Assembly (NCBI GenBank): GCA_011109175.1 | Contig: RDEW01000069.1 | Span: 40,184 to 104,183 of the forward strand | Reading direction: 5' to 3' | Source: Dicyema japonicum | Taxonomy: Eukaryota > Dicyemida > Rhombozoa > Dicyemidae | Length of the DNA: 64,000 nucleotides | Shown here: positions 12,100 to 23,639 of the stretch, piece after piece | Layout of the letters: every line of letters starts with the position of its first letter | Position numbering within the stretch: position 1 is the stretch's first letter | Made by a program: the position numbers and the translations under genes | The notes under the pieces: generated by a model | The model's input: the letters and a program-made list of their open reading frames with translations, nothing else | The model's database searches: none | Told to the model about the DNA's origin: nothing

Positions 12100-12560
12100 G
12101 GGTAATACAATTGCTACAAAACAAATCCAATCTTAAAGAAGAAATGGAGAATACCGAAATGTCACTTGTTAGACTTGGTCAGATGTCTAGCACCCTCAGC
12201 CAGCTTTGTAACCTGTTGTGTCAAAGCGGAGAAGAAATTATTTGAAGCAACGTGCGATTATGGAAGATGATCCGTTGTGACTGGTCAAGTTACCTAATTT
12301 TTGATGTTATAACTGTCAATCCTTCGGGTATGTTGTCCAGCATTGCAGACTGAAAGAAGATGCCTCTGAAGTGTTGGACTACATTACTTGAAGGACTGCA
12401 TGCAGAATAATTAGAGTATACAACTTTGGCACTTATGGATATGGTATGGGCTACGGTGGTTGCCATGGATTCTATAAAGGAAACGGACGGCAGAATTAGC
12501 TAAAGGAAACTGAAAGGGCCTGGAAGAAAAGCGAATGGAATGCTGCTCCCCAGAATTCTC
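12100..12560 (+). pseudogene. Remnant of a zinc-knuckle, glycine-rich protein
   Basis: Short plus-strand frames encode, in order, an acidic leucine-rich stretch (MENTEMSLVRLGQ near 12143), a CYNCQSFGYVVQHC segment near 12308 that resembles a CCHC zinc knuckle with its first His replaced by Tyr, and a GTYGYGMGYGG stretch near 12430. Stops and frameshifts break it up, and I could not join the parts with short introns. It may come from a retroelement gag or from a host RNA-binding gene. Confidence 0.25.
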
Positions 12561-12867
12561 CTTAGAATACCAAGATTTACTTAATTATGGAGTATACATG
12601 TGTTGTTTGCAAGACCTAATCAGACAGTATGAGTAAATAAGACATAATATTAATAGAATCTGATTCCTCTCACTTTGGGATTAGTTTTTCTCCCCACAAG
12701 AGTATACGACCAAGTGTGAGCACGACATGGACAGTAAACAATCGAGTTTCATTGATGGGGGAAGGATTTAACAAAAACTATTAATTTGTATAAACACAGC
12801 ACAGGTAGATAAGCAGATCTACATGACAGCATAATTGGAATATTAATAAGTATTGTTTGGTAGTGCT

Positions 12868-13379
12868 TTAATTGTCCTCCTTAAACACAAATCGATGCTT
12901 AAATAGTGATAAATAGACACTTAGAGACAACCTTGGAAACTCATTAATCAAACATTGACTTTGATATGCTCTTGCAAAGAGATATTTATTGGTACGAACT
13001 GCAATACTAGACAACACTACCTTTAGTCGGTTTCTTAGTGGCAATTCATGCTCAGTCTTGCAAATTTGGCACTTGACCGTGAAGGGACAGGTCGCCAGTC
13101 TAATACGCAGACACGTGGAACAAATGTTGTGCCCACAAGCCATTCTGTGAGGATTTCTGCTATTTTTACTAAATCTACAATTTAAAGAAAAAAATACAAA
13201 TATTCGCAAGTTGAGCACAGTAAATGAGCTTTAGTCGTCTCTGACTTGGTGAGAATGTCCTCAAACACATACTTTCTTGATTCCTTAGCAAAGTAATTGA
13301 CATTTCTGTCATTAAACACAACATTTGGTTACCTGCAATAGTCGGAAGAATAAGTTGAATCTATAATTATCGAACTCAT
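12868..13379 (-). CDS. Small RING-finger protein, probable E3 ubiquitin ligase
   Basis: Three exons are inferred: 13333-13379, 13198-13305 and 12868-13174, with introns of 27 nt (13306-13332) and 23 nt (13175-13197). The spliced frame is 462 nt, 153 residues, stop TAA. A complete C3HC4 RING forms across the second intron: C46-x2-C49-x15-C65-x-H67-x2-C70-x2-C73-x13-C87-x2-C90. The core reads PHRMACGHNICSTC. RING domains of this kind recruit E2 enzymes and usually act as ubiquitin ligases; the substrate cannot be told. No second domain is visible after the RING, only about 60 residues with basic and hydrophobic stretches. The start was chosen because the frame is open only from that ATG once the first intron is removed. 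Confidence 0.75.
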
Positions 13380-15123
13380 ATTTCAAATTTAAAAATATAT
13401 TATCAATTTTATACAAATTCATTTTCTATTTATTTATTAAAAATATAAAATAAAAAAGTGACTTTAGCATTGAATGTTCAATAAAACGTAAAATTTGATT
13501 TTCAAGAAGATTTCTATCCCAAATCCGTTCGGGACATTGCTGTCTCTAGGATGGATCTGAGATTTGTCTCCTCTCACCTAACCAACTTATTATTAATTCC
13601 TTTCTTGCCTAGGGATAATAATGACTTTAAAAGACTTGCGTGGATCCCACCACTTTCATATGCACGTTAAATGGCAGTTGGCTTCCTAAGTCTGAGCAAC
13701 AAATATATTATCACAGAATCTTAAATTATATTAGTGATAATCAGTATTCTCATAATTTAATAATTATTGTACTTATTGACATGGCGCAGTGTTACAAGTG
13801 CCAGGCACAAGTTCTGATGGTCCTAGTTAGAATATCGATGCTGTATATTCCAGCTGAAAGTTCCATGCATCTACGATGTTTAGTTGACGAGTGACCCCAT
13901 CATCGATGAAAATCTCATTGTGGAACCGGGGCATATATAAAAAGACTCACACCCAACAAAAAGAAATAAAAATCATTTGTTTTATATTTGTCCTTGAATT
14001 GAGTTTCTTAATGAGTTTGATATATAAGTAATCTGAACATATAGTACAGTTTAGGGAAACTAATAAAGTAAAACAAGAGAAGCGACAACTAAATAAATAT
14101 GAGAAACACGACGTTAAACACTAATAAGAAAACGTTAAAACACTAAACTCATTATGACTGTCAAACATGCTGCCATCTGCTACCATCCGAGATAGACATG
14201 ACCATCTATTCGCAATGTATACAATTGTTCGGAGTTGTAAAAGAGGTCCTTAACCCAATATTCTGGATTAGTTTGGTGATGTTGACAGAACAAACAAACG
14301 GGACAAAAAGACATTAAAGAGTTATAAAATTGGACACAGAGTGTGATTAAGATGCCATGGTTATAAGATGAACCATTTAGTAAGTTGTCAACATTAAAAC
14401 AAAAGTATTCTCGGAATGGGGGAAACACTGAGATGTAAATTGAACAGTGCTGAGTCCAGGGATAGATGTGAGATTATGACAATGACAAAACAGTTCCCCA
14501 ATTCTCCTGAAATGAAGTCATCTTTACAAAAAATGGGTTTGCAGAGGTCGACGGTGACAAATACCGTGGAAAGAAAATTGAATTAGTCAAAAATATGACC
14601 GTGTAGAGAAAATCTTGTTGTGAATGAGTGGAATTGATGTATAAATAAAAACATTCATAATTTTGAGTACAAAAAAGAAACTTTGTGAGAAAGACCATGG
14701 ATCACAAAATCAAAGTATTAGAACTGGTATATGAATAGAGTGAAAATTACATAATTTCTTTGTTTTCCCTATATATAATTATTATAGTTGGTCACAATGT
14801 GCGCATTACATAATTTACATCGATGACTACTCTCATCTAAATAATATATTGCATTTGCAAAATACGTGAAACTCGTGACTATTCCTGTTGATATTTTTAC
14901 TGTTAGACATTTTAATAATAAAAATTCACAAAATGAAATCAAATTTAACAAAAATAAACAAATCAGTCAAATTCAATCAACATTGTCAATGAAAGACCTC
15001 TTAGAAGAACTCTCAGGAATAGGAGTGGATAGTCTTTTTCTAGCAAAATCAACCACATCTTCATCACTTCTAACAATATGAAAATCATCCCCCATCCCAA
15101 TTCTACCAAATTATATGAAAACA
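13380..15123. other. Intergenic with several unsupported small frames
   Basis: Small frames occur on the minus strand at 14180-14428, 14474-14698 and 14769-14951, and on the plus strand at 13640-13894 and 14866-15081. The minus frame at 14180 contains FCPVCLFCQHH and the three minus frames lie close together, but I could not join them with plausible GT-AG introns and do not recognise any family. The rest is AT-rich. Confidence 0.4.
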
Positions 15124-16939
15124 CTACGAATGTTGTAATTTAACGATAATCTTAAAATCCTGAAAGAAGTCGTCACAAATAAGTTCCGAAGAGTCCATAA
15201 TATTAAAACACGTCATTAGCTTCCCATCAATCTCTACAAATAAATAGATAAGGGACCCTTTTGGTCGTCTTCATCAAGATCACAGGAAATCAGAATTGTC
15301 CCGGAACCGTCGTAAATTTCCACATCGGGGAAGACCATCCCTAATCCTTCTTTGAGGATCTACCAAATCTAACCGCATATAACCTTATCCCTGAAAAATC
15401 CGACTGTCACTGAATCCAAATCGAGAAGAACGGTGGCAATATTGGATTCCGAACAAGCATAACAGTCACGATTTGGCTTGGGAAGGGAGGTAGGAACGAT
15501 GATGCAGCCATTTGAAGTTGGGTACCGAGATAAATAAATAGACCGGCATTTTTGGGGGTCACTAATGAACTTAATGAGTTCAATCACGACCAATCCAGCA
15601 ATAGTTGCATTTGTAAACGCAATGGCGGGGATAATATTTCCGGCCAAAGCTAAAATAATTATAAATTATTTTTAAATCAAATGATTAATAAAACTAATTT
15701 TAATTAAATTAAAAAAATAATAGACAATACATTTGGCGGTAAATTTTGACAATTTTTCTATTGAAAAAACGTGTGAACGGATATTTGAGGCAGCAGTCAC
15801 AAAATTAATACAATCCTCATCATCCTACAGGAAATAAAACATTTTGACTTTATCCCATCCAATTTCTCCCTTCTCATACAATCTGGCCTTTAGGATGCCC
15901 ATACTTTTGTTAAAAACAGAGATAGATTCCTCCAGTGACCAAACTAAGTAATTGCAAGCCTCCACATGTCCATTGCTGAATGAAAATTCTCCAATAGGAG
16001 TGGGAGGTTTTCTTCCCTTCCACAAATCACCCAACGAAAGCAAGTAGTTAATATCTGTATAAAATAGCTAATTCATCGATAAACGAGCAGAAACCTTAAA
16101 AAGTAGTTTTTCAACATCATAGTCACAATTTTCAGCCATTTTCTTTATACTAATAGGTCCATTCGAATTCTCCCCAGACTGAATTGACACATTCTCAGGT
16201 GAGATATCCTCGTTGAGGTCCTCCTTAGAGAACAATTGACTAGGATCAGTAGACGACCAAACTTGAACAAGTACTTAGCCCATACAACACAGTGAATAGG
16301 CTTTGAAGGAGTATTTCTAATAGTACAACTGGCGTAGGTTTTGGTAGACTTGTTAGGTTTACATTCGTAACAGGCAGTCTCACCCTAAAATAGTCAGAAA
16401 AGTTAACCATAGATATTAGATTGAGATTCCCTAAATACCCAGCTGTTCCACTGTCAATAAAAGGGACTGATGATCTCAGGCACATTCGGTTAATGTGAAT
16501 ACGAGCAGCCACATTGTCCAAAGCACAGAGAACAATGTAGAACTGCTTATAGAAACTTGAATCGTATTCTCGCCTGTATGATAGATATTATTGTTTACTT
16601 GGTTATGTCGTCATAGTAGGCGTGGAGAGTTGTAGGTTTCCCATACAACTTCTCAACAGATTCTTTAGCCACCTTATATTCAATAAAAGCAAAAACCAAT
16701 GCTTTAGACATTCCCACGTGATGTGGACGAAACAAAAACTGACGATTAAGATTACTGACCTCAATTGTGTCCAAGTCGATCTAAACTGTGACCAACTTAG
16801 TTACAATGTGAATACTAGTGAAGCCAGAAAAGACCAACGACTTTAATAGCTCACAACCTATTCCTCCAGCACCTACCAGCAAAATTTTATATGAGGGCAG
16901 TTCTCTGTCAATTCCTATCAATTTAGCATATTCCTCCAT
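15124..16939 (-). CDS. UBA2: SUMO-activating enzyme subunit 2 (UBA2/SAE2)
   Basis: UBA2 with SAE1 adenylates SUMO and takes it up as a thioester before passing it to UBC9. Eleven exons are inferred; in gene order the introns are 16781-16804, 16673-16696, 16574-16598, 16385-16407, 16240-16262, 16068-16094, 15825-15848, 15650-15730, 15360-15383 and 15234-15256. Nine are 23-27 nt and one is 81 nt. The spliced frame is 1518 nt, 505 residues. Visible are the nucleotide loop [30 protein letters not shown], zinc pairs CYEC (158-161) and a later CYAC, and the catalytic segment [14 protein letters not shown] with the active Cys at 173. The ubiquitin-fold part ends [13 protein letters not shown] and the protein stops there. 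The longer C-terminal tail of vertebrate UBA2 (about 640 residues) is absent. The gene starts 80 bp after the POLE4-like gene on the same strand. Confidence 0.96.
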
Positions 16940-17019
16940 TATAGCACAAGGTTAAAAATTTAATTTAAATAAAATAAATTAATAAAACATTTATTACAAC
17001 AAATCAGTAATCCCTAACA

Positions 17020-17356
17020 TTAATAATAATAAATACCTTCAAGGAACTCAAACCGAGAATCAGTGGAGATAAGATGAGCTAAATAATAATACTAATAATA
17101 CTAAGATCACTTTTTCTCATTACTTTTCTTTTCTCTATTGACATATAAAATACTGCCTCCTTTGCAAAGTCAATTACGAATAGTTCCTTAAATAAGTAAT
17201 ATTAGGTACAGCAGCTTTCGCCATGAGAGTAACATAGTCTGCGGACACAAGGTTGACATCAGGGTCACTCTTTATTATCTTGCTGATTGTCCCCACTCTG
17301 AATGTTGGTCGACAATGAGTATGCAATTTCCCACTTTCATTAGTAACATCAACCAT
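17020..17356 (-). CDS. Histone-fold protein of the POLE4/CHRAC1 group
   Basis: These small NF-YC-like histone-fold proteins pair with POLE3-type partners in DNA polymerase epsilon or in the CHRAC remodeller. Three exons are inferred: 17210-17356, 17102-17186 and 17020-17078, with 23-nt introns at 17187-17209 and 17079-17101. The spliced frame is 291 nt, 96 residues, stop TAA. The histone-fold pattern is clear: FRVGTISKIIKSDPDVNL, then LMAKAAELFVIDFAKEA, then a KRKVMRKSDL strand and a C-terminal RFEFLEG. The DPDV and FLEG segments favour POLE4; the AKAAELFV segment fits both. A minus-strand AATAAA lies shortly after the stop. UBA2 follows 80 bp downstream on the same strand. Confidence 0.85.
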
Positions 17357-17479
17357 TTTTAATTAATATAAAATTAATAACTTAAATTATAAATTTTAAT
17401 TAAAAGTAAATTACATGTAATAAAGGTACTATTAAAAGTAGTCACCACATGGATTTACGTTTCTATATGAACAGAATCA

Positions 17480-17665
17480 GTTTTTAGATGGGTATCCCGA
17501 TCGAGTTCCTTTGTAGTCCTTCGAGGAGGTTACACCATTATACAGTAGGGACATTGGAAGACAACGCAAGGAGGATCCGTGAATTAATGGAGGCTGAGAT
17601 CACTTAGTGTTTTTTCTAACATCATTATTGGTGATCTTGGGGTTCTCAAATAAATAATTAATTTG
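17480..17665 (+). mobile_element. Family A retrotransposon, 3' end only
   Basis: A frame ending RIRELMEAEIT and stop near 17608 is followed by the shared 3' tail (ATTATTGGTGATCTTGGGGTTC, then AAATAAATAATTAA). The 5' side is truncated within about 130 bp of the stop. Confidence 0.65.
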
Positions 17666-18534
17666 AACAAAATCAGTCATTCTTTATCACTTTGCCCATC
17701 ATGCCTTATTGACGACCAAAAGACAAGTCACACCTCTTGTCTGGGTCCACCTCCGAGTTATGCACATAACCAAATCTCTTTCCGGAAAGTGGATAAATCA
17801 TTCGCATTTATGTAAAAAAAATATCTGCAAATTTAATCGACCTTAATGGTTTACTGCAAAAAGCATCATATGGGCCTAAAAACTGTGAGTAACAAACATC
17901 AACAACCTCAAACAGAGATTGTTAAATGCCACAAACTGTCTGGAATCTGTGAGGATTCTTGCATATCAAGACTGCATATTGGTGACGTCGGAAAAGTTCC
18001 ATAAAACATCCATTTAATGACACCCAAGTACCTTTAAAGTCCAACAGACCCTACTTTCCCCTGAAAAACAACTAGCCTACTTTTTCAGAAGAGGATGTAA
18101 GAGATATGATACTCTTTTTCATCAAACAGTAGAGGTCTCTCTTTCGGACATCATTTTCAAGGATAGGCTCGGCTAAACTCCGAAACCATCACTTCGTGAA
18201 AACCAATGGCTCCTCAAGTTGATCTTATAGCTCTCGTGAGTGGCAACGATGCGTCAATTATGTTGGAGGGGATTTGTGGATTGAGAAGTTAAGTGGATTT
18301 GAATGTAGAGCTGTTTGTGTTGTGTTAAATAATGTTAAAGAATATATGTGTGTTCGATCTCCTCAATGAGGAATAGGAGGTCCGATTTTTATTATTAGAG
18401 CTTTAAGCTGGTTCAGCATTCACTATCATCCAGTCCGACTCCATGAAGTTGGATAACCAGTTGATTGGAGTAATATTTGTAATTCCTTTAGTTGTTAAAG
18501 TAAAATTGTGTCCACGTGAAGGTGCACAACATTG
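17666..18534. other. Intergenic, unassigned decayed sequence
   Basis: Broken short frames with no family I recognise. Probably old repeat sequence. Confidence 0.4.
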
Positions 18535-21190
18535 ACAATTGTCGGTAGGGATAAATAGTCAGAGCTTAATTAATTAATTTAAAATTAATTCCAAGAAAAA
18601 ACTAAGTGATGGCTTTCATCTTTGCTCGGTGTTGATCCCTTGAGCCTACACAAGTTCGCTGCGGGCAAGCACTTCCTTCTTGGTGTTGGTGTCTTTTCTC
18701 ATTTTTTTCAATAAGTGTTTCCAAGGGCGTCGGTGATTTGATATTTTCCCCTGTATATATTTTTCAGTTAGTTTGAAGGCCCTTTTCTGGATTGCGTGGA
18801 TTTTCTGAGTGTTCGTATAAGAGGCCAATGGTACCCATGAAGCACACTCATATGAAATGCATGGTTCGATGTATTGTGAGTATAGGTTAATGTCCAAAGG
18901 AATTTCAGAAGGTTGATTTTCTTCTCATATTTGTTCACCACGTTAGTGATGTGTCTCGAAAAGTTCATGTGCGTATCGAAAGTTAGACCCAATATTTTTT
19001 GCCATTTGCTGAATGGCAATCCTCTTTTCTCCGAGGTGACTTCTATTGTCCTGTTTGACAATCTTTTATCCGAGGTATAAAGAGTTGTAACAGTTTTTTC
19101 GGTGTCGATTGACATCCGATTTTCATTAAAACACTCGAGTACTCGATCGAGGTGTTGTATTTTTCACGTGGCTGTTTGGATGTTCTGATCCCGTGAGGCC
19201 AAGACGATATCGTCTTCATAAGCCAGAAGCAAATCGTTTTCTCCATTCGGCGTTGGAATGTCAACCGTAAATAAATTGAATAAGAATGGTGATAGCGGCG
19301 AATCCTGGGGTACTCCAGTTGGGAATAAACAAGAGACAGAACAAATGGTTCCAACGCAAATCTTCCTCTTTATCTGATAAGGAAGTTAGTCAGCCATCGT
19401 TTGAGATTTTCAGGGATATCTGATTGGTAGATTTTCTATGCTAGATTTTTTCTCGGCAGAGTCAAAAGCTTTGTAAATGTGAACATAACACAGTTTTCTG
19501 GTGTTTTGGCTTGCACAGAAATCCAGAGCGAATAAGATCGTTGGGATTGAATTATAGTTGATCGACAAGTTGTAGATTTTGGTCAGGGTACTGATTCAAT
19601 CATTGCCTAGGTTTTTCAGGAAGATTATGGGAATTCCCTCTGGACCATGTGAATGTGTTATTTTTGTTTGGCTTAGGGATGCCATTACCTCCTTTTCGAT
19701 GGAATAAGTTAATTGATCCCCTTTCGGTTTTCTTAGCGGCGGTTTGGGTGAGTCAGTCTTCATCTGGCTTTTATGAGAGATTTTCGCGGAGTATTTTATT
19801 AGGGCGTTTAGGTCCTTTTGGCTGAATTCGTCATTTCCATGTGTCCCCTCATCCACTTTCGAGATATTTCGTGTAGTTTTCCAGACTTCGGATGTTGACT
19901 GGTTACATTTTGATAACGTAAGGACCATTTTCCATTTTGCTCTCTGTATTTTGAATTCTTTGGCTTTTATTTCCTCGTTCAGCACTTTTAGACGGATCCT
20001 TGCTTCGGAGGAACGGATCCCTGATTTTTTGAGACGGTTTCTTTTTTTGAGCAGAGCCTTCTTTTCGTAATCACTCGTGTAAACAGCATATCTTTCAGGG
20101 ACAGCCATAGATCTTGCTTCCAGAATGACCTTGTTAACGTAAGCAACTGCCATGTAAAGGGAGGTAAAGATTTTAGCTGTATATTAGCCAAATGTTGATC
20201 TGTAACTGATCGGAATAATTGCCAATTTGTAAGATTGTATATATGCAGGTTTCTTCTTTCCACTGGTAATTTCTTTTTTGATTTTTAGCAGAAGTGGGTT
20301 ATGATCATTTCGGTTGTCGTAGATGAAGGATCAATTAATTGTTGTTGAAAGCTGTGGTGAACAGAAGGGGATATCTGGGTAGGTTGAATTGTCAGAGTTA
20401 TTTTGAAATGTTCTTGTGTTTTTTGATGGGTCATTGATGATTGTCAGATTGCCTGACTGCGACAACTGCAAATTTCCTCTTGTATCTGCTGATGATTTAA
20501 CAGCTAGAGAGGATGTTTGGTATTCAAATCGCCGCATATCACAACTTCGTTCCAACTCTCCAGTGCTGATATTATTATTATTAAAGATAATTCCAGCATA
20601 GTGTAATGTGTCGGACATGAGCCCGGAGAAGATATATACATGTTTATAAAATATAGTCTTCCCTTTGTTGTGCCAACAGATATTCCGATTATCTCCGTGG
20701 TTTTATCACTTCCAAAGAGTTTCTTCACTTCGAGTGTATGGTCCTCAAACTTTAGGCCTTTTCTGATTAATGTATGTATTCCTCCACGTTTATAGTGCTA
20801 TCAGCACGCATTATGTTGTATCCTGAAAAAAAGTGGGCGTAGTATCTTTTGCTGATAGCTTCTATTCTTGGATGAGCACGATGTCAACTTTGAGTTCAAC
20901 AATCAGAGTTCTAAGTTCAATAATTTTTCCTTTAATTTTATTCATTTAATTGTATAACAGAGATCTTGTCCTTTGACATGTGTAGGTCACGAATCCGAGA
21001 AGCTGATGTCAGACCAGTAATCAGTCTACCAGGAGCGACATGTGCACCCGGTGGAAGAGAGCTAATGGTTCTTTTTCGAAATGCTTTAAGAGCATTCTGA
21101 ACGCCTCCAGAATTGTTGTATCTGGTGAACCACATGACGCCACGCCAAAATTATTGTAATGTTATATGTCCTGTGCAAATTTTTGTAAAC
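18535..21190 (-). mobile_element. Family A retrotransposon, near full-length but decayed copy
   Basis: Read on the minus strand from about 21135, an N-terminal basic segment leads into an endonuclease with a VDIVLIQE motif near 20890, a TTEIIGISVGT strand near 20690, a SSPGSC turn near 20625, CGDLNTKH near 20535 and INDPSKNTRTF near 20430. A linker rich in Lys and Arg follows (20153-19780), then RT pieces: GPEGIPIIFLKNLG near 19640, KAFDSA-like remnants near 19470, a PVGTPQDSP-like box near 19310, LLAYEDD near 19230 in the place of YADD, and KILGLTFDTHMNFS near 18985. The end is an Ala-Ile-Thr-stop near 18607 and a TTCTTGGAATTAATT tail. The frame is interrupted repeatedly and the YADD box is altered. 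Confidence 0.8.
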
Positions 21191-21446
21191 TATAAAAGTG
21201 ACCTACAATGATTATATGTGTATTTTATAAATAATGATTTATTACAGTTGCGGATGGAAGACAAAATTAAGTTATTATTTTTCGGCTGTCTCTCCTTATC
21301 ATCTAATAGCATGTAAGAAGAAAATGTTGGGGTCTTAAAATCCCATAGGTTTCAGTTGCAAAGTGCTTGAAACGAACTGTCCTTCTAAAGTCGTGTATTT
21401 TTAAAGGATTTTGGCACTCACTGTGGACGATTATGGATGAATGGAT

Positions 21447-21758
21447 GTCAGTGTTTGGTTGGAAAAGAGAAGCCATCAACACAAGTGGCGCCCAAGCCAG
21501 TTATGACTTAATAATTACAAATATAAATTAACAATATCTTTGGCTCAATGGTCATTTCCCATTCTTTTATACAAATTTAACAAAATTAAAAAAGCTGTCA
21601 ACGTCAGTGTTTGGTTGGAAAAGAGAAGCCATCAACACAAGTGGCGCCCAAGCCAGTTATGACTTAATAATTACAAATATAAATTAACAATATCTTTGGC
21701 TCAATGGTCATTTCCCATTCTTTTATACAAATTTAACAAAATTAAAAAAGCTGTCAAC
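21447..21758. repeat. Perfect tandem duplication, two 156-bp units
   Basis: Units 21447-21602 and 21603-21758 read identically, beginning GTCAGTGTTTGGTTGGAAAA. The unit length happens to equal that of the unrelated duplication at 11733. No gene is inside. Confidence 0.85.
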
Positions 21759-22333
21759 AAAGTCATCCAATTTCCGAATCTATGACGCTTGAAACATTTC
21801 TACTTGAACAAAAACGAAAATTTTGAGGACATCAAACCTACTAAATAGCCCCCTCTACGACATCCTTATCAAATACATCAAAGACACCCAAGAGATTCCA
21901 AGTTCTTTACGGAGGGCGGTCAAAGATGCCCATCTCCGCCGGTTTTGACTTCCCAGTCGTCGGTCTGATATTACTAAATTGGATGGGACATCTTTTTTAA
22001 TCCAATGGTCCTGTGCAATATTAATATCTTTTGTAAAAGCAAAAATATAAAATGGAGTAATATGACCACAAAGAAAACTTAAAGATTTAGGCTGAAAACA
22101 CCTAAAAACCCTACGACCTATAAAAATCCCAACAACAAACTCAAAAACACATTAAATTTAAAAATCAAAAAGATACGACGGGTAGCAAAAAAGGTTATTT
22201 TTGTTTGGGAGAAGGCTCCTGCTTTCTTTTCTTATTTTTTACGCCTTGCCGTGCACGTGCGATAAAATATTCTAAAGTATTCTCACTTTGTTCCTCCGCT
22301 TCTATTTTGTAACAATAATTATCATTGCGATTC
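21759..22333. other. Intergenic, no feature seen
   Basis: 3' flank of the La-motif gene, with AT-rich and A-rich stretches. Nothing further is recognised. Confidence 0.5.
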
Positions 22334-23320
22334 CTAAACAATTTTATTAGCAACAAACTTTTTCCGTTTCTTTTGGGGAGAAGACCGTCTATTTTGCTCT
22401 TTAACTGTGGGAGGTTGTCTTGTATCCTGATTATACACCGAATTTGTGTTAATTAATCTGTTTGAGTAGATAATATATGGGGTTGGAATGAAATACAAGA
22501 GCTGATCAGTCATATTGGGATACATTGGTGTAATATTGAAGTAATTCATATTATTTATAAAATTCATTAATTCATTTCGACAAGTCCTATAGTATACTGG
22601 TATAGGGACATTTGGATCCGGTAATTTTTCTGCAATAACTTCTTTATGACTGAAAAATAACGAAAGCCCAAACTTAACAAACTGAGTTTGATTATTTTTT
22701 GATTCAAAATGTGTAGTTTTCACTAAGTCTGGCATACGATGACATAACCGTGACTAAATTATGCTACACTTACCCCATAATTTTTTAGTTTAGCTACACA
22801 ATCGATTGCAGTCAGTTTTTCGTCAGTGTATAACTCCCAGATATGTTTGTCCTCTTCTTTTGCCATTTTACAATGTTCATATTTTATTCCATTTGGTGTT
22901 AGTATCGACTCCCATAATTCCTGAAATCAGCGTTCATGTTACCTCCTCTGTGTTTATACCTTCCGGCGCTTTTATTTTCGTTATAAATACAAGGCGACTG
23001 CTCCTCACCCGACTCCCAGTCTCATCTAATTTTAGTTTGTCGGACTCTAAAACATGCAAAATGAGCAACCTCTAGCCACATTGGCTATATCTTCAAGGGA
23101 AGCGTTATTTTCTCTCATTTTGTTAAATCTTAGGATTTCATCAATCGCCACATAATTGAAAAAGTCCATCAGTCTCTTGAGGTACCAGTCTTTAATAAGG
23201 TTTTTTCTAAAGATAATCAATTCAATGAAACTCAGAAAAATAGTATTCGAGGTAATACTTAAGAATATCATCCTTTTTAGGAATTTCTATTTGAACTTCT
23301 GTCTTAGAAACAACAACCAT
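22334..23320 (-). CDS. La-motif RNA-binding protein (LARP family)
   Basis: La-motif proteins bind RNA 3' ends, poly(A) or 5' regions and control RNA stability or translation. Five exons are inferred with introns of 25 nt (23207-23231), 23 nt (23047-23069), 22 nt (22921-22942) and 20 nt (22754-22773). The spliced frame is 897 nt, 298 residues, stop TAG. The La motif lies at about residues 15-85: YYLEYYFSEKNLIKDWYLKR, then VAIDEILRFNKMR, then an EDIANVARESDKLKLDE stretch and RVRSSR. An RRM-like region with weak sequence follows (KIKAPEGINTEELW, IWELYTDEKLTAIDCVAKL). The C-terminus is basic (SSPQKKRKKF). The La motif followed by a divergent RRM and an NxEE phrase recalls LARP4, but LARP1, LARP6 or LARP7 cannot be ruled out. 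The first intron splits the FSE-KNL core and must be removed for the motif to appear. Confidence 0.78.
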
Positions 23321-23639
23321 TTATGAACTGATCATTCACAATATCTTTTATACTACATTTATGTTAATCTTTCACAGTTTCAATCTATATTTACGTAATT
23401 GTTATTTTAGCAAGGACATTCTGACAAAGTGTTAGAAAAGGTTTTGTAAGTGATAAAACGGGTTCAATCTCTTATCGATGAAGCCAACCTCAATGGTTAC
23501 TGTGTGTCTACTAATTGTAGTATGTCTATTACATCACAGCCTTCTAGAGGAGTATAGCATAGCAGACAATTCATTAAGTGTTCGGTTACAATCATCAAGT
23601 GCTATCTCTTTTTTCCTATAATACAACTAAAACATTAAA
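23321..23639. other. Upstream flank of the La-motif gene, no feature seen
   Basis: AT-rich sequence with no coding potential that I can support. Confidence 0.5.

Noticed and set aside
14180-14951. Minus-strand frames as a possible secreted or membrane protein
   Set aside because: The frames could not be joined by GT-AG introns of the size used elsewhere and no family was recognised; recorded only as intergenic.
22806-23075. Plus-strand 89-codon hydrophobic frame
   Set aside because: Antisense to La-motif exons whose protein is supported by splicing and motifs.
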